Positions 1 to 9,441 are shown, counted from the first letter of the stretch. The stretch is 64,000 nt of DNA from Frateuria_A sp051900535 (GCF_051900535.1 NZ_JBHZGI010000003.1:310001-374000); one strand, 5' to 3'. Notes: generated by a model not told the origin, from the sequence alone. Program-made: numbers and translations.

Positions 1-156
1 CCGGTGCCGCCGGCCGAACACCTGACCGCCTGCGCCGTGGTGGCGGCCATCAACCTCATGGCCGGCCTCGATCCGGAACGCTTCGAGCAGCGCCGCGCCG
101 GCTTCATGGCGCGCGCCATGAGCCTGCTCGGCGCCGGCGAAACCCAGACCTGCTGA
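1..156 (+). CDS. C-terminal fragment of an unidentified protein
   Basis: An open frame runs from the window edge to a TGA at 154-156 and encodes about 51 residues, ending GAGETQTC. I do not recognise the family from this tail. It is alanine- and leucine-rich and probably helical. It ends 11 nt before the GTG of tagH with the tagH Shine-Dalgarno sequence in between, so it is almost certainly the preceding gene of the same T6SS operon. Confidence 0.55.
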   Translation, partial: PVPPAEHLTACAVVAAINLMAGLDPERFEQRRAGFMARAMSLLGAGETQTC

Positions 157-167
157 AGGAGCGACGC

Positions 168-1493
168 GTGCCTATCCCACAGACACTCGTGCTCGCCGTG
201 CTCGGCCCGCACGCCGCGCAGTTCGGCGCACGCAGCCAGAAGGCCTTCGAGGGCCGCGACGGCAGCATCGGCCGTGCGGAGGACTGCGACTGGGTGCTGG
301 CCGCGGCCGGCGTGTCGCGCGTGCACGCCATGGTGCGCTGCCTCAACGGCATGTACTTCATCGAGGACCGCAGCACCAACGGCATGCTGCTCAACGGCCG
401 GCCGCTGGTGAAAGGTGACCCGGCGTCATTGAAGGACGGCGATCGTTTGCAGATCGACACTTTCGAGGTGTCGGTTCGTTTCCAGGCCGACAACGCCACC
501 GTGGTGCAGCCGGCGCCAGCCCCGGCACCCGCGATGGCGGCGGCCGCGCCGCTGCCCGGCGGCGATTTTCTCGACGAGATGCTGGGTGGCGCGTTCGGCG
601 CGCCGCCGGCGCCCGCGCGCGGCATCCCTGACGAGCCGCTGATTCCGGCGTCCGGCGGTCCGGCCGCCACGCTCGATCCGCTGGCGTTCCTGGACGAGCC
701 CTTTGGTGCGCCGCCGGCGCCCGCGCCCGCACCGGCCGCAAGCTGGAACCATTCCAGCGGCATGGCCGATCATTTCCATCCGCCGGGCGTTGCCGGCCAG
801 CGGCCGGCGCTGCCGGAGAACTGGGACCTGACTATGGGCGACTTCGCGCCCCGGGAGGCACCGGCACCCACGCCAGCACCGGCACCGGCGGCGCCAGTCG
901 CGCCCGTGGCGCCCATCTCGCCGCAGCCTGTCGTGCCGGTGGCGCCGGTCGCCGCCGCGCCGGCCCCGTCGGCCGGTGTCCCGCCCGAGCTGGACACGAT
1001 CTTCCGCATCGTCGTCGATGGCGTGATGGACGTACTGCGCGCCCGCGCGGAGATCAAGAACACCTTCCGCCTGCCGGTCACGTTGATCCAGCGATCGGAA
1101 AACAATCCGCTGAAGTTCGCGCCGACCGCCGACGAAGCACTGCAGAAGCTGCTCGCCCCGGCCACCGGCGCCTTCCTCTCCGGCACCGATGCATTCCAGG
1201 ACGCCTTCGACGACATCCGTTGCCACCAGATGGCGATGCTGGCCGGCGTGCGCGCGGGCTTCGAGGCTGTGCTGGCGCACTTCAACCCCGACCGGCTTGA
1301 GCAGGAAGTGGACGGCAGCAAGCGCTCGGCCTTCGGCGGCAAGGGGCGCTACTGGGAGCGCTATCGCGAGAACTTCGAGGGCCTGGCCAAGGACCCGGAT
1401 GAATGCTTCCGCCGCCTGTTCGGCGACGAGTTCGCACGCGCCTACGAGGAGCAGCTGGCGCGTCTGAAGTCGGCCCGGGTGCGGCAGCGGTAA
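168..1493 (+). CDS. tagH: T6SS-associated FHA-domain protein TagH/Fha (ImpI)
   Basis: A 441-residue cytoplasmic phosphothreonine reader of the T6SS threonine-phosphorylation pathway. The FHA domain covers about residues 28-105, with the expected GR (35-36), SRVHA (50-54) and TNG (70-72) motifs that bind pThr peptides. A long Pro/Ala-rich linker (about 112-280) contains two related FLDE..FGAPPAPA segments. The C-terminal 170 residues match the T6SS FHA C-terminal domain. Right after the FHA domain sits DNATVVQP with Thr111, a motif that recurs in TssL and both downstream kinases. The GTG start is preceded by AAGGAG at 156-161. In known systems PpkA phosphorylates this protein or its partner TssL, and FHA binding triggers assembly. 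Family confidence is high; the linker motif as a phosphosite is inference. Confidence 0.9.
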   Translation: MPIPQTLVLAVLGPHAAQFGARSQKAFEGRDGSIGRAEDCDWVLAAAGVSRVHAMVRCLNGMYFIEDRSTNGMLLNGRPLVKGDPASLKDGDRLQIDTFEVSVRFQADNATVVQPAPAPAPAMAAAAPLPGGDFLDEMLGGAFGAPPAPARGIPDEPLIPASGGPAATLDPLAFLDEPFGAPPAPAPAPAASWNHSSGMADHFHPPGVAGQRPALPENWDLTMGDFAPREAPAPTPAPAPAAPVAPVAPISPQPVVPVAPVAAAPAPSAGVPPELDTIFRIVVDGVMDVLRARAEIKNTFRLPVTLIQRSENNPLKFAPTADEALQKLLAPATGAFLSGTDAFQDAFDDIRCHQMAMLAGVRAGFEAVLAHFNPDRLEQEVDGSKRSAFGGKGRYWERYRENFEGLAKDPDECFRRLFGDEFARAYEEQLARLKSARVRQR

Positions 1494-1559
1494 GAGCGCA
1501 TGGCGCTTTTCACGTGAAAAACACGCACTAGAAGAAGGGCCTCCCACGCCAGGGCATCC

Positions 1560-1622
1560 CCTGCAGGAGCACCAGTGGGCGCGACCGCGGACCCCGGGGG
1601 CGCCCAAGGGCGCTCCTACAGG
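1560..1622. repeat. Palindromic dispersed repeat between tagH and tssK
   Basis: Within the 201-bp gap 1494-1694, a left arm starting CCTGCAGGAGC and ending GGGCGC is mirrored by a right arm starting GCGCCC and ending CTCCTACAGG. Each arm is about 23 bp. A related single arm occurs at 58047-58073. Such GGAGCGC-type palindromes are dispersed in Xanthomonadales genomes. Here it could form a hairpin in the operon mRNA between tagH and tssK; no U-tract follows, so it is not a simple intrinsic terminator. Confidence 0.6.
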
Positions 1623-1694
1623 CAGTTCGCGGCCGTGGGGTGCGTCCAGGGACGCGAGGCGCCCTAAAAGCAACCAACAGCAGACAGGTCGGTC

Positions 1695-3032
1695 ATGACG
1701 CAAAACAACAAAGTGGTATGGAGCGAGGGCCTGTTCCTGCGCCCGCAGCACCTGCAGCAGCAGGAACGCTACTTCGAGCGCTTCGTCGAGCTGCGCGCCG
1801 GCGCCCTGCGGCCCTACGCCTGGGGCTTCCAGGAACTGGAGCTGGAGCCTGACCTGCTGGCCATCGGCAAGCTTGGTATCCGCCGCGCGAGCGGCATTTT
1901 CCCCGATGGCACGCCGTTCTCCATGCCCGGCGACGACCCGCTGCCGCCGGCGTTGGAGGTCGACGCCAACTGGCGCGACCAGACCGTCTACCTGACCCTG
2001 CCGCTGCGCACGCCCACGCAGCCGGAGAGCGGGCGGCCGGAAGCCCCGGCCGAGCGGCTGTTCCGATACCGTGTGCGCGAGACCGAGGTACGCGACAGCT
2101 CCGGCAGCGTCGAGGGCATGACGCCGCTGGAAGTCGGTGGCATGAGCACGCGCCTGCTGCCGCAGTCGCAACCGATGGAAGGGCTGGCGCAGATCCCGGT
2201 CGCGCGCATCGTCGAGTGCCGCGCCGACCGTCGCGTGATGCTGGACGAGGCGTTCATGCCCACGGGCCTGAGCTGCCAGGCCGTACCGCGACTGGTGACC
2301 TTCCTTACCGAACTGCTCGGCCTGCTGCACCAGCGCGGCGAGGCGCTGGCCAGCCGCGTGGCGTTGACCGACCGTGGCGGCGCGGCGGAGATCGCCGATT
2401 TCCTGATGTTGCAGGTGGTCAACCGCTACCAGCCGCTCGTCGCGCACCTGGCCGAGGCGCCGCTGGAGCACCCGGAAGCCTTCTACCGCACGCTGGTCGC
2501 GATGGCCGGCGAGCTCACCACGTTCACGGCGCCGGGCAAGCGTCCGCCGATGTTCCCGCCGTACCGCCACGAACTGCTGCGGGAGAGCTTCGAACCGGTG
2601 ATTGTCTCGCTGCGCAACGCGCTCAGCGCGGTGATGGAACAGACCGCCATGCCGATCCCGCTGCAGCAGCGCAAGTACGGCGTGTGGGTGGCAGTGGTGC
2701 CCGACCTGACCCTCATCGACACCGCGGCCTTCGTGCTCTCGGCCAAGGCCGACATGAAGTCCGAGGACCTGCGCCGGCAGTTGCCCGCGCACGCCAAGAT
2801 CGGCCCGACCGAGAAGATCCGCGACCTGGTCAACCTGCAATTGCCCGGCATCGCGGTGCAGGCGATGCCGGTGGCGCCGCGGCAGATTCCCTACAACGCG
2901 GGCTACCTCTACTTCGAGTTCGACAAGCACTCGCCGATGTGGCGCGAGCTGAAGACCTCCGGCGGCATCGCGTTCCATTTCGGCAGCGAGTTCGCCGGCC
3001 TCGACCTGCAACTTTGGGCCATCCGGAGCTGA
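1695..3032 (+). CDS. tssK: T6SS baseplate protein TssK (ImpJ/VasE)
   Basis: A 445-residue protein with the typical TssK opening, VVWSEGLFLRPQHLQQQERY, the most conserved stretch of the family, and a normal family length of about 440-450. TssK forms trimers that connect the baseplate wedges (TssEFG) to the TssJLM membrane complex through the cytoplasmic parts of TssL and TssM. It lies 4 nt upstream of tssL, consistent with co-transcription and co-assembly. No truncation or odd composition is seen. Confidence 0.95.
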   Translation: MTQNNKVVWSEGLFLRPQHLQQQERYFERFVELRAGALRPYAWGFQELELEPDLLAIGKLGIRRASGIFPDGTPFSMPGDDPLPPALEVDANWRDQTVYLTLPLRTPTQPESGRPEAPAERLFRYRVRETEVRDSSGSVEGMTPLEVGGMSTRLLPQSQPMEGLAQIPVARIVECRADRRVMLDEAFMPTGLSCQAVPRLVTFLTELLGLLHQRGEALASRVALTDRGGAAEIADFLMLQVVNRYQPLVAHLAEAPLEHPEAFYRTLVAMAGELTTFTAPGKRPPMFPPYRHELLRESFEPVIVSLRNALSAVMEQTAMPIPLQQRKYGVWVAVVPDLTLIDTAAFVLSAKADMKSEDLRRQLPAHAKIGPTEKIRDLVNLQLPGIAVQAMPVAPRQIPYNAGYLYFEFDKHSPMWRELKTSGGIAFHFGSEFAGLDLQLWAIRS

Positions 3033-3036
3033 TGCC

Positions 3037-4368
3037 ATGAGCGGTCCCTTCGACGAGGACATGCGCGACGCCACCGTGGTGCGCCCTCGCGGCGCTCCGG
3101 CCCCCGCCGCGCCCGTGGCGCCGCCACCGGCCGCCCATGTGCCGCCGCCGGCCGCCTATGCTGCTGCAGCCCAACCGGCGCGCGAGGAGGACATCAGCGG
3201 TTTCCTCGGCGGCGGCATGAACCCGCTGGTGCAGGCGGCCAGCCCTCTGCTGCTGCTGGCGGTGCAGTTGCGCCACAGCGTCACCGCGCCCGACGCCGCG
3301 CGCCTGCGCGAACAGGCGACCATGCAGGTACGCCGCTTCGAAAGCCGCGCGCAGTCGTCCAACCTGCCGCAGCAAACCGTGCTCGCGGCGCGCTACGTGC
3401 TGTGCACCATGCTCGACGAGTCGGTGCTCAACGCGCCATGGGGCGAGCACAGCGGCTGGGCGCAGCAGACCCTGCTGGTGGCCTTTCACAGCGAGTCCTA
3501 CGGCGGCGCCAAGTTCTTCCAGATCCTCGAGCGGTTGTGCTCGGATTTTTCCAAGCACATCGACCTGATCGAGCTGATGTACATCTGCCTGGCGCTCGGC
3601 TTCGGGGGCCGCTATCAGATCGAGGCCGGCGGGCGCGCGAAGCTGGCCGACATCCAGGAAGACCTGTACCGGCGTTTGAAGGAGCAGCGCGCACCGGCCG
3701 CGCAGGAACTGGCGCCGCACTGGCGTGGTGTCGAAGACCGGCGCAACCCGCTGGTGCGCTACGTGCCGCTGTGGGTGATCGCCACGGCTGCTGCCTGCGT
3801 GCTGCTGGCCGCGTTCCTGTTCTTCTACACCCGGCTCAACGACGCGGCCTCGCCGGTCAACGCCCAGCTCGCGCGGATCGGGCTGGAAGGCGCGGCGCCA
3901 CCGGATACGGCGCACCGTCCCGCGCCCGAGCGCAAGCGCCTGAAGCAGCTACTGGCACCCGAGGAACAGGCCGGGCTGCTGACCATCGACGAGCAGCCGG
4001 ACGGGCAGGCGATGCTGCGCCTCTCCGGCAACGCGATGTTCGCCTCCGGCGGCGTCGACGTGAACGAGCGCCAGTTGTCGCTGCTGCACAAGATCACCGC
4101 CGCGCTCAACCAGGTGTCCGGTCGCGTGATCGTGATCGGCCACACGGACGACCAGCCGATCCACTCGCTCAAGTTCAAGGACAACTTCGCGTTGTCGGCG
4201 GCGCGCGCGCAGTCGGTCAGGCAGATCCTCACGCAGGGCCTGGACAACCCGGGCCGCATCGAATCGACCGGCGCCGGCGCCTCGCAGCCGATCGCGCTGC
4301 CGCCGGACCTGCCGGACAACCGCACGCGCAACCGCCGCGTCGAAATCAAGTTCATTCCGGAGGCCTGA
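3037..4368 (+). CDS. tssL: T6SS inner-membrane protein TssL (DotU/IcmH) with C-terminal OmpA domain
   Basis: A 443-residue protein. Residues 1-50 are a Pro/Ala-rich cytoplasmic tail. Residues about 58-235 form the DotU/IcmH domain (MNPLVQAASPLLLL, LDESVLNAPWG, GFGGRY). One transmembrane helix lies at about 243-264, followed by a periplasmic OmpA-like peptidoglycan-binding domain at about 315-443 (IGHTDDQPI, NFALSAARAQSV, NRRVEIKF). It is thus an 'evolved' TssL that anchors the T6SS membrane complex to peptidoglycan. The tail contains RDATVVRP with Thr13. In Agrobacterium, phosphorylation of TssL at Thr14 recruits Fha, so Thr13 is a strong candidate for the equivalent switch. It starts 4 nt after tssK, and its stop is followed at once by the GTG of tssM. 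Confidence 0.95.
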   Translation: MSGPFDEDMRDATVVRPRGAPAPAAPVAPPPAAHVPPPAAYAAAAQPAREEDISGFLGGGMNPLVQAASPLLLLAVQLRHSVTAPDAARLREQATMQVRRFESRAQSSNLPQQTVLAARYVLCTMLDESVLNAPWGEHSGWAQQTLLVAFHSESYGGAKFFQILERLCSDFSKHIDLIELMYICLALGFGGRYQIEAGGRAKLADIQEDLYRRLKEQRAPAAQELAPHWRGVEDRRNPLVRYVPLWVIATAAACVLLAAFLFFYTRLNDAASPVNAQLARIGLEGAAPPDTAHRPAPERKRLKQLLAPEEQAGLLTIDEQPDGQAMLRLSGNAMFASGGVDVNERQLSLLHKITAALNQVSGRVIVIGHTDDQPIHSLKFKDNFALSAARAQSVRQILTQGLDNPGRIESTGAGASQPIALPPDLPDNRTRNRRVEIKFIPEA

Positions 4369-4372
4369 CGCC

Positions 4373-7300
4373 GTGGCGAAGTTGCTGAGCCTTTTGAAGT
4401 CCGCCTGGTTCGTCACGCTGATCGGCGTGCTGCTGCTCTCGGTGCTGGTGTGGCTGGGCGGCCCGTACCTCGGAATCGGCGATTCGCAGCCACTGGCCAG
4501 CCCGGTCGCGCGGCTGCTGCTGATCATGGTGATCGTGCTTGCCTGGGGTGCCTGGCTGCAGGTGCAGGCGCTGCGCGCGCGCGGCAAGGCCAACAAGATG
4601 TCCGGCGAGCTGGCCGGGCAGGGCGGCGCGGCGCCCGCCGGGGGCGGCGACAACCGCGGCGCGGGCGAAGGCGCGCAGCTGCAGGGCCGTTTCGCCGAAG
4701 CGGTGGAGATGCTGCGCAAGCGCCGACGCGGCAACCTGTATGCGCTGCCCTGGTATGTGGTGATCGGCCCGCCGGGCTCTGGCAAGAGCACGCTGCTGCA
4801 GAATTCCGGGCTCAACTTCCCGTTGTCCGAGCGCTTCGGCAAGGAAGCGCTGCGCGGCGTCGGCGGTACCCGCAACTGCGACTGGTGGTTCACCGACGAG
4901 GCGGTATTCCTCGACACCGCCGGCCGGTACACCACGCAGGATTCGGACCGCTCGGCCGACGCCACCGCCTGGGGCGAGTTCCTCAAGCTGCTGCGCCGCT
5001 ACCGCAAGCGCCGGCCGATCAACGGCGTGATCGTGGCGATGAGCCTGTCCGACCTGATGGTGCTGGACGATGCGGGGCGGCAGGAGCACGCGGGTGCCAT
5101 CCGCCGCCGCCTGGACGAACTGTCCGAGCACCTGAAGATCGGCGTGCCGGTCTACCTGGTGCTGACCAAGTGCGATCTGGTGGCCGGCTTCGGCGAATTC
5201 TTCGACGACATGAACCCGGAGCTGCGCAGCCAAGTCTGGGGTGTGTCCTTCCCCTTGGGCAAGACCATGGAGGGAAGTGCCGCCAAGGCGTTCGCCGACG
5301 AATACCGGCTGCTGCTGGACAGGCTCAACACGCGCACGCTCGACCGCCTGCATGCCGAGCGCGACCGCAGTCGCCGCGCGGCGGTGCTGTCGTTCCCGCA
5401 GCAGCTGGCGGCGCTGGGCGAGACCGCGCGGCAGTTCGTCGAGGGCGTGTTCGCCGGCCATGCCTACGGCACGCCGCCGCTGCTGCGTGGCGTCTATCTC
5501 ACTTCCGGTACGCAGGAAGGCACCCCGATCGACCGCATGATGGGCGCGGTCGCACGCACCTTCGGGCTGGACGCCGCGCGGGTGAACCCGCAGGGCGCGC
5601 AGCGACGTACGTTCTTCGTCGAGCGACTGCTCAAGGAAGTGCTGTTCCGCGAGTCCGGCCTGGCCGGCACCAACCCCGCCATCGAGCGGCGCAAGGTTGC
5701 CGTGCAACTGGCGTCCTACGCCGGCATGGCGCTGCTGACCGTGCTGTTGTGCTTCGGCTTCGCCACCAGCTATGCGCGCAACCGCGCCTACCTGGGCCAG
5801 GTGCAGGACGCGCTCAAGGGTTACCCCGCAGGCGTCGATCTGCCGGCCAGCGCCACGCCGAAGGAATACTTCGCCAAGGTGCTCGACCGCCTCGAAGCGC
5901 TGTCGGCCGTGCAGCAGACGGCCACGCCCGAAGGCGGCGTGCCGATGTCGATGCGGCTGGGCCTTTACCAGGGCAAGGCGGTCGGCGAGGACCTGCACGC
6001 GGCCTACTTGCGCGAGCTCAATGCACTGTTGCTGCCCGGCGTGGGCGCGCAGTTCCGCGGTGGCCTGGCCGCCAGCGCGTCCGATCCGCAGGCGCTGTAC
6101 TACTACCTGAAGGGCTACCTGATGTTGGGCGAGCCCCAGCACCTGGATGCCGACGAACTGGTGGCCCTGGCCAACCTGGAATGGCGCAAGGTGTTCCCCG
6201 ACGAACCGGTGCTGCAGCAAGCGCTGGCCAAGCACTTCCAGGCGCTGGTCGAGGAGCCTGGCCAGTTGCGCGCCCTGCCGCTGGACGCGGCGCTGGTGGA
6301 GCAGGCGCGCACCACGCTGCGCACGGCGGACCTGTCGACGCTGGTCTACGGCAGCATGAAGCTGTCGGCCGAAAGCACCGGCAAGCCATTGCAGCTGGAC
6401 AAGGAACTGGGCCTGCTCGGCAACGTATTCCGCCGCCAGAGCGGCAAGCCGCTGTCCGATCCGCTACCCGCGCTTTACACGCAGCCGGTGTTCGCCATCG
6501 AGGCGGACAAGGGCGTGGAGGAGGCGGTCAAGCAGTTTGCCGCGGACGACTGGGTGTTCGGCGCCGAACCGATCGATGCGCTGGCGCAGGCGCGCCTTTC
6601 GCGCCAGGTGCTGGCGCTCTACGAGACCGACTACATCAACGCCTGGGACGCCCTGCTTGCCGACCTGCAACTGCAGCCGGCGGCCAGCATCCAGGATGCC
6701 AGCACCATCGCCGCCAAGCTTTCGGGCCCGAGCTCGCCGCTGAAGTCGCTGCTCAAGCTGGTGCGCGACAACACCAGCGACATGTTGCGCACGCCGGCGC
6801 CCGACGCGGGCGACAAGGCCCTGGATGCAGCCAAGGATGCGGCCGCCAAGAAGGCCACGCAGAACGCGCTCGGCCGGGCGCTGGCGAAGGTCGGCGGCGG
6901 TGCCGGGAGCGCGGACGAAACGCCGCCCGGCAGCGCCATCAGCGCGCACTTCGACACGCTCAACAAGCTCAGCGAAGGAGCGCCCGGCGCCGCGCCGATC
7001 GACCAGACGCTGGCCGCGCTCGACCAGTTGAGCAAGACGCTGCTCACCATGACCGACTTCAGCGACGCGGCCGGCCAGCCCAATCCACAACTGCTGATGG
7101 CGCAACAGGCGGCCGCGCAGCTGCCGCCGCCGGTGGCCGGCTGGGTCGCCTCGCTCACCGGAAAGAGCCAGGCGCTGGTCGCCAGCGGCACCAAGGGCGC
7201 GCTCGACGATCAATTCCAGCAGGCCGCGGCGCAGGATTGCGCGGCCTTCACCCAGGGCCGCTTCCCGTTCTCGCCGAGCAGCCGCAACGACATCCCGGTG

Positions 7301-7885
7301 CAGAACTTTGGCGAGATGTTCGGCTACGGCGGGCGCTACGACGGCTTCTTCAAGCAGACCCTGGCCAAGCTGGTCGACACCAGCGGCCGCAACTGGCAAT
7401 GGAAGAGCGGGCCGGGCGCGGTCAGTGGTTCGGCCTCGATGCTGGCGCAGATGCAACTGGCCGACAGCATCAAGCAGATGTACTTCCGCAACGGTAGCCC
7501 CACTCCCGAAGTCGGCTTTACCCTGCTGGCGCCTGTGCTGGCGCCGGGTATCGGGCACTTCGCCATCGCCATCGACGGACAGACCTTCGATTACAAGCCC
7601 GGTGGTACCACCAGCATGGCAATGAAGTGGCCCGGACCGACCCCGGGACAGGTCAAGGTTTCCGCGTGGGACACCGCCGGCAACCTGCTCAGCAGCTACG
7701 ACTACCAGGGCGACTGGGCGTTCTTCCATGCCTTGCAGGCGGCGCAGCTCTCGCGCCAGTCGGACCTGCGCTACCAGGCGCACTTCGACTTCGGCGGCCA
7801 GGCCGTGCAACTGGTGGTGCAGGCCAGCAACCTGAAGAACCCGTTCCTCAACACGCAGGTGCAACGCTTCCGGTGCGGGGGCTAG
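4373..7885 (+). CDS. tssM: T6SS inner-membrane protein TssM (IcmF/ImpL)
   Basis: A 1170-residue protein, normal for TssM, starting at GTG with CCGGAGG 9 nt upstream. Transmembrane helices lie at about 11-29, 46-64 and 445-463. The cytoplasmic loop holds an intact Walker A motif (GPPGSGKST, 132-140), a Walker B-like AVFLDTAG (177-184) and a TKCD motif (265-268). The large periplasmic C-terminal part carries the IcmF-related and TssM C-terminal beta domains and would contact the TssJ lipoprotein, which is not encoded in the window. With TssL and TssJ it forms the trans-envelope channel. An intact Walker motif suggests an NTPase-type TssM. Confidence 0.95.
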   Translation: MAKLLSLLKSAWFVTLIGVLLLSVLVWLGGPYLGIGDSQPLASPVARLLLIMVIVLAWGAWLQVQALRARGKANKMSGELAGQGGAAPAGGGDNRGAGEGAQLQGRFAEAVEMLRKRRRGNLYALPWYVVIGPPGSGKSTLLQNSGLNFPLSERFGKEALRGVGGTRNCDWWFTDEAVFLDTAGRYTTQDSDRSADATAWGEFLKLLRRYRKRRPINGVIVAMSLSDLMVLDDAGRQEHAGAIRRRLDELSEHLKIGVPVYLVLTKCDLVAGFGEFFDDMNPELRSQVWGVSFPLGKTMEGSAAKAFADEYRLLLDRLNTRTLDRLHAERDRSRRAAVLSFPQQLAALGETARQFVEGVFAGHAYGTPPLLRGVYLTSGTQEGTPIDRMMGAVARTFGLDAARVNPQGAQRRTFFVERLLKEVLFRESGLAGTNPAIERRKVAVQLASYAGMALLTVLLCFGFATSYARNRAYLGQVQDALKGYPAGVDLPASATPKEYFAKVLDRLEALSAVQQTATPEGGVPMSMRLGLYQGKAVGEDLHAAYLRELNALLLPGVGAQFRGGLAASASDPQALYYYLKGYLMLGEPQHLDADELVALANLEWRKVFPDEPVLQQALAKHFQALVEEPGQLRALPLDAALVEQARTTLRTADLSTLVYGSMKLSAESTGKPLQLDKELGLLGNVFRRQSGKPLSDPLPALYTQPVFAIEADKGVEEAVKQFAADDWVFGAEPIDALAQARLSRQVLALYETDYINAWDALLADLQLQPAASIQDASTIAAKLSGPSSPLKSLLKLVRDNTSDMLRTPAPDAGDKALDAAKDAAAKKATQNALGRALAKVGGGAGSADETPPGSAISAHFDTLNKLSEGAPGAAPIDQTLAALDQLSKTLLTMTDFSDAAGQPNPQLLMAQQAAAQLPPPVAGWVASLTGKSQALVASGTKGALDDQFQQAAAQDCAAFTQGRFPFSPSSRNDIPVQNFGEMFGYGGRYDGFFKQTLAKLVDTSGRNWQWKSGPGAVSGSASMLAQMQLADSIKQMYFRNGSPTPEVGFTLLAPVLAPGIGHFAIAIDGQTFDYKPGGTTSMAMKWPGPTPGQVKVSAWDTAGNLLSSYDYQGDWAFFHALQAAQLSRQSDLRYQAHFDFGGQAVQLVVQASNLKNPFLNTQVQRFRCGG

Positions 7886-7887
7886 CC

Positions 7888-9441
7888 ATGTCCGGGCCGA
7901 CAGGGGGCGGGACAGCCAGCGTGGGTTTCTTCGGCAAGTTGCCGGGAGCAGGGGATTTCGTGCAGCGGCGGTTGCCGATGGCATTCGTCGAACGCTGGGA
8001 CCGCCACTTCGAACAGGCGGTCTTCGCCAGCCGCGAAGCACTGGGCCAGGACTGGGCGGCGGCCTATCGCGCCAGTCCGACCTGGCGGTTCGTGCTGTCG
8101 CCGCAGGCGTGCGACGAGGGTGCCTGGGCCGGCGTGTTCGGCCCCGCCGACGACCGCGTCGGACGCAGTTTTCCGATGGTGCTGGCCGCGCCGGTCGCGC
8201 CCGCGCAGATCGAGCCGCTGTTGCGCGACGGTGCCGGCTGGTTCGATGCGCTGGCGCGCGTCCATGCGCGGGGCCAGCGCGGCGCGCCGTTGGATGCCGA
8301 AGGCTTCGACGCCCTGGTGGCGGCGCTGCCCGGCCCCTCGGCCCACGCGCCCGTGCCGGTCGACCCGTCCGAGGGGATCGACTTCAGCCGCGCGACGCAC
8401 TGGCGCCTGCCGGTGCCGGAACGTGCCATCGATACCGATGCGCTGGTCGCGCTGTGGCGACGGCTGGCGGGCCACGGTGGCCCCTGGTGCCTGTGGTGGA
8501 GCGAGGGCGCCGGCCGCGTGCCGGCCGGCGTCCTGGCCACTCGCGGCCTGCCGGCGGCCGACGCCTACGCGGGCTTTCTCGATGCGGCCCGCTCCGGTGC
8601 GTGGCAGACACCCCTGGGCGGCGCCGCGCCGCATGCCGTGCCGGTGGCTCCCGCTATTGCCGAACCGCCGCCGGCTCCGGCTCCGGTGGTCCGCGATGCT
8701 GATGACGACGTGACCGTGCCCGGCTTCGTGCGCCAGGCTGGGGCGTCGGCGGCGCCGGTCGCGGCACCGGCATTCAACACCGAACTGTCGGTGCAGACCG
8801 CGCCCGGCGCAGCCGTCGTGCGCCACCCGGCCTGCGCGCTCACCCTGGTGGCGGCCGACGTGGGCCTGGCCGATCCGCGCCGTCGCGCCGCATCCGCGGT
8901 CGCCAGCGTCGGTGCCGAGATGAGTGCAGCGGACGAGGCCGCGCCGGGCACGCACGCGCTGCGTGCCCGCCTGATGGCGCTGCATCCGCTGCTGCGCCAT
9001 GGCCGCGTCAGCGAAGACGGCGCGGTGGTAGCCGCGCGCGTCGCCGGTCCGCAGGCCGGGCTGCTGCGGGTGGGTGCCGCGGGAGCGTGGCACTGGCGCG
9101 GTGGCCGCGTGCGCCCGCTGTTCGCCACCGCGCCCGCGCAGCCATCGCTTCCCGGTGGCGGCGAACTGGACGACCTGTTGTTCGGCGGCAATGACGCGCC
9201 GACCGCGCCTGGCTTGGGCGCCGAAGGCATGCCCGGCTGCGAGCAGGTCGCCTGCGAACTGATGCCCGGCGACCGCCTGGTGCTGCTGGCCGGCGTGGCA
9301 CACACGCAGCTCTCGCAGGCCACGCTGGCGCAGGCGCTCGCCGCCAGCACGCCGCAGGACGCGCAATTGCGCCTGGCCCAGGCGTTGGGTCCCACCCATT
9401 CGCGGCCCTGGCCGCTGGCCGTGATCGAGGTGCAGCCATGA
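7888..9441 (+). CDS. tagF: TagF (ImpM) with C-terminal degenerate PP2C-like domain
   Basis: A 517-residue protein; ATG at 7888, 2 nt after tssM. Residues about 11-150 are a clear TagF/ImpM domain (VGFFGKLPGAGDFVQRRLP, then GRSFPMVLAAP). TagF is a post-translational repressor of T6SS that acts through Fha. The protein is well beyond a TagF-only length. Residues about 312-517 look like a PP2C fold in reduced form: SEDGAVVAARV, LLRVGAAGAWHWRGGRVRPL (matching the VGDSRAY..DGRLRQIT of PppA) and GDRLVLLAGVAHTQLSQATL (matching LLCSDGI..EMSDEEI). The metal-binding aspartates of GDSR and of SDG are replaced and no DGxGG motif is visible. TagF-PppA fusions exist in Agrobacterium; here the phosphatase half seems inactive and a real PppA overlaps the stop codon. 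Confidence 0.88.
   Translation: MSGPTGGGTASVGFFGKLPGAGDFVQRRLPMAFVERWDRHFEQAVFASREALGQDWAAAYRASPTWRFVLSPQACDEGAWAGVFGPADDRVGRSFPMVLAAPVAPAQIEPLLRDGAGWFDALARVHARGQRGAPLDAEGFDALVAALPGPSAHAPVPVDPSEGIDFSRATHWRLPVPERAIDTDALVALWRRLAGHGGPWCLWWSEGAGRVPAGVLATRGLPAADAYAGFLDAARSGAWQTPLGGAAPHAVPVAPAIAEPPPAPAPVVRDADDDVTVPGFVRQAGASAAPVAAPAFNTELSVQTAPGAAVVRHPACALTLVAADVGLADPRRRAASAVASVGAEMSAADEAAPGTHALRARLMALHPLLRHGRVSEDGAVVAARVAGPQAGLLRVGAAGAWHWRGGRVRPLFATAPAQPSLPGGGELDDLLFGGNDAPTAPGLGAEGMPGCEQVACELMPGDRLVLLAGVAHTQLSQATLAQALAASTPQDAQLRLAQALGPTHSRPWPLAVIEVQP

Noticed and set aside
426..3074. An 882-codon frame antisense to tagH, tssK and tssL
   Set aside because: Composition is typical of a shadow frame in high-GC DNA; it crosses three well-supported genes on the other strand.
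4352..6235. A 627-codon frame antisense to tssM
   Set aside because: His/Gln/Arg-rich shadow of the tssM coding strand; no recognisable domain.
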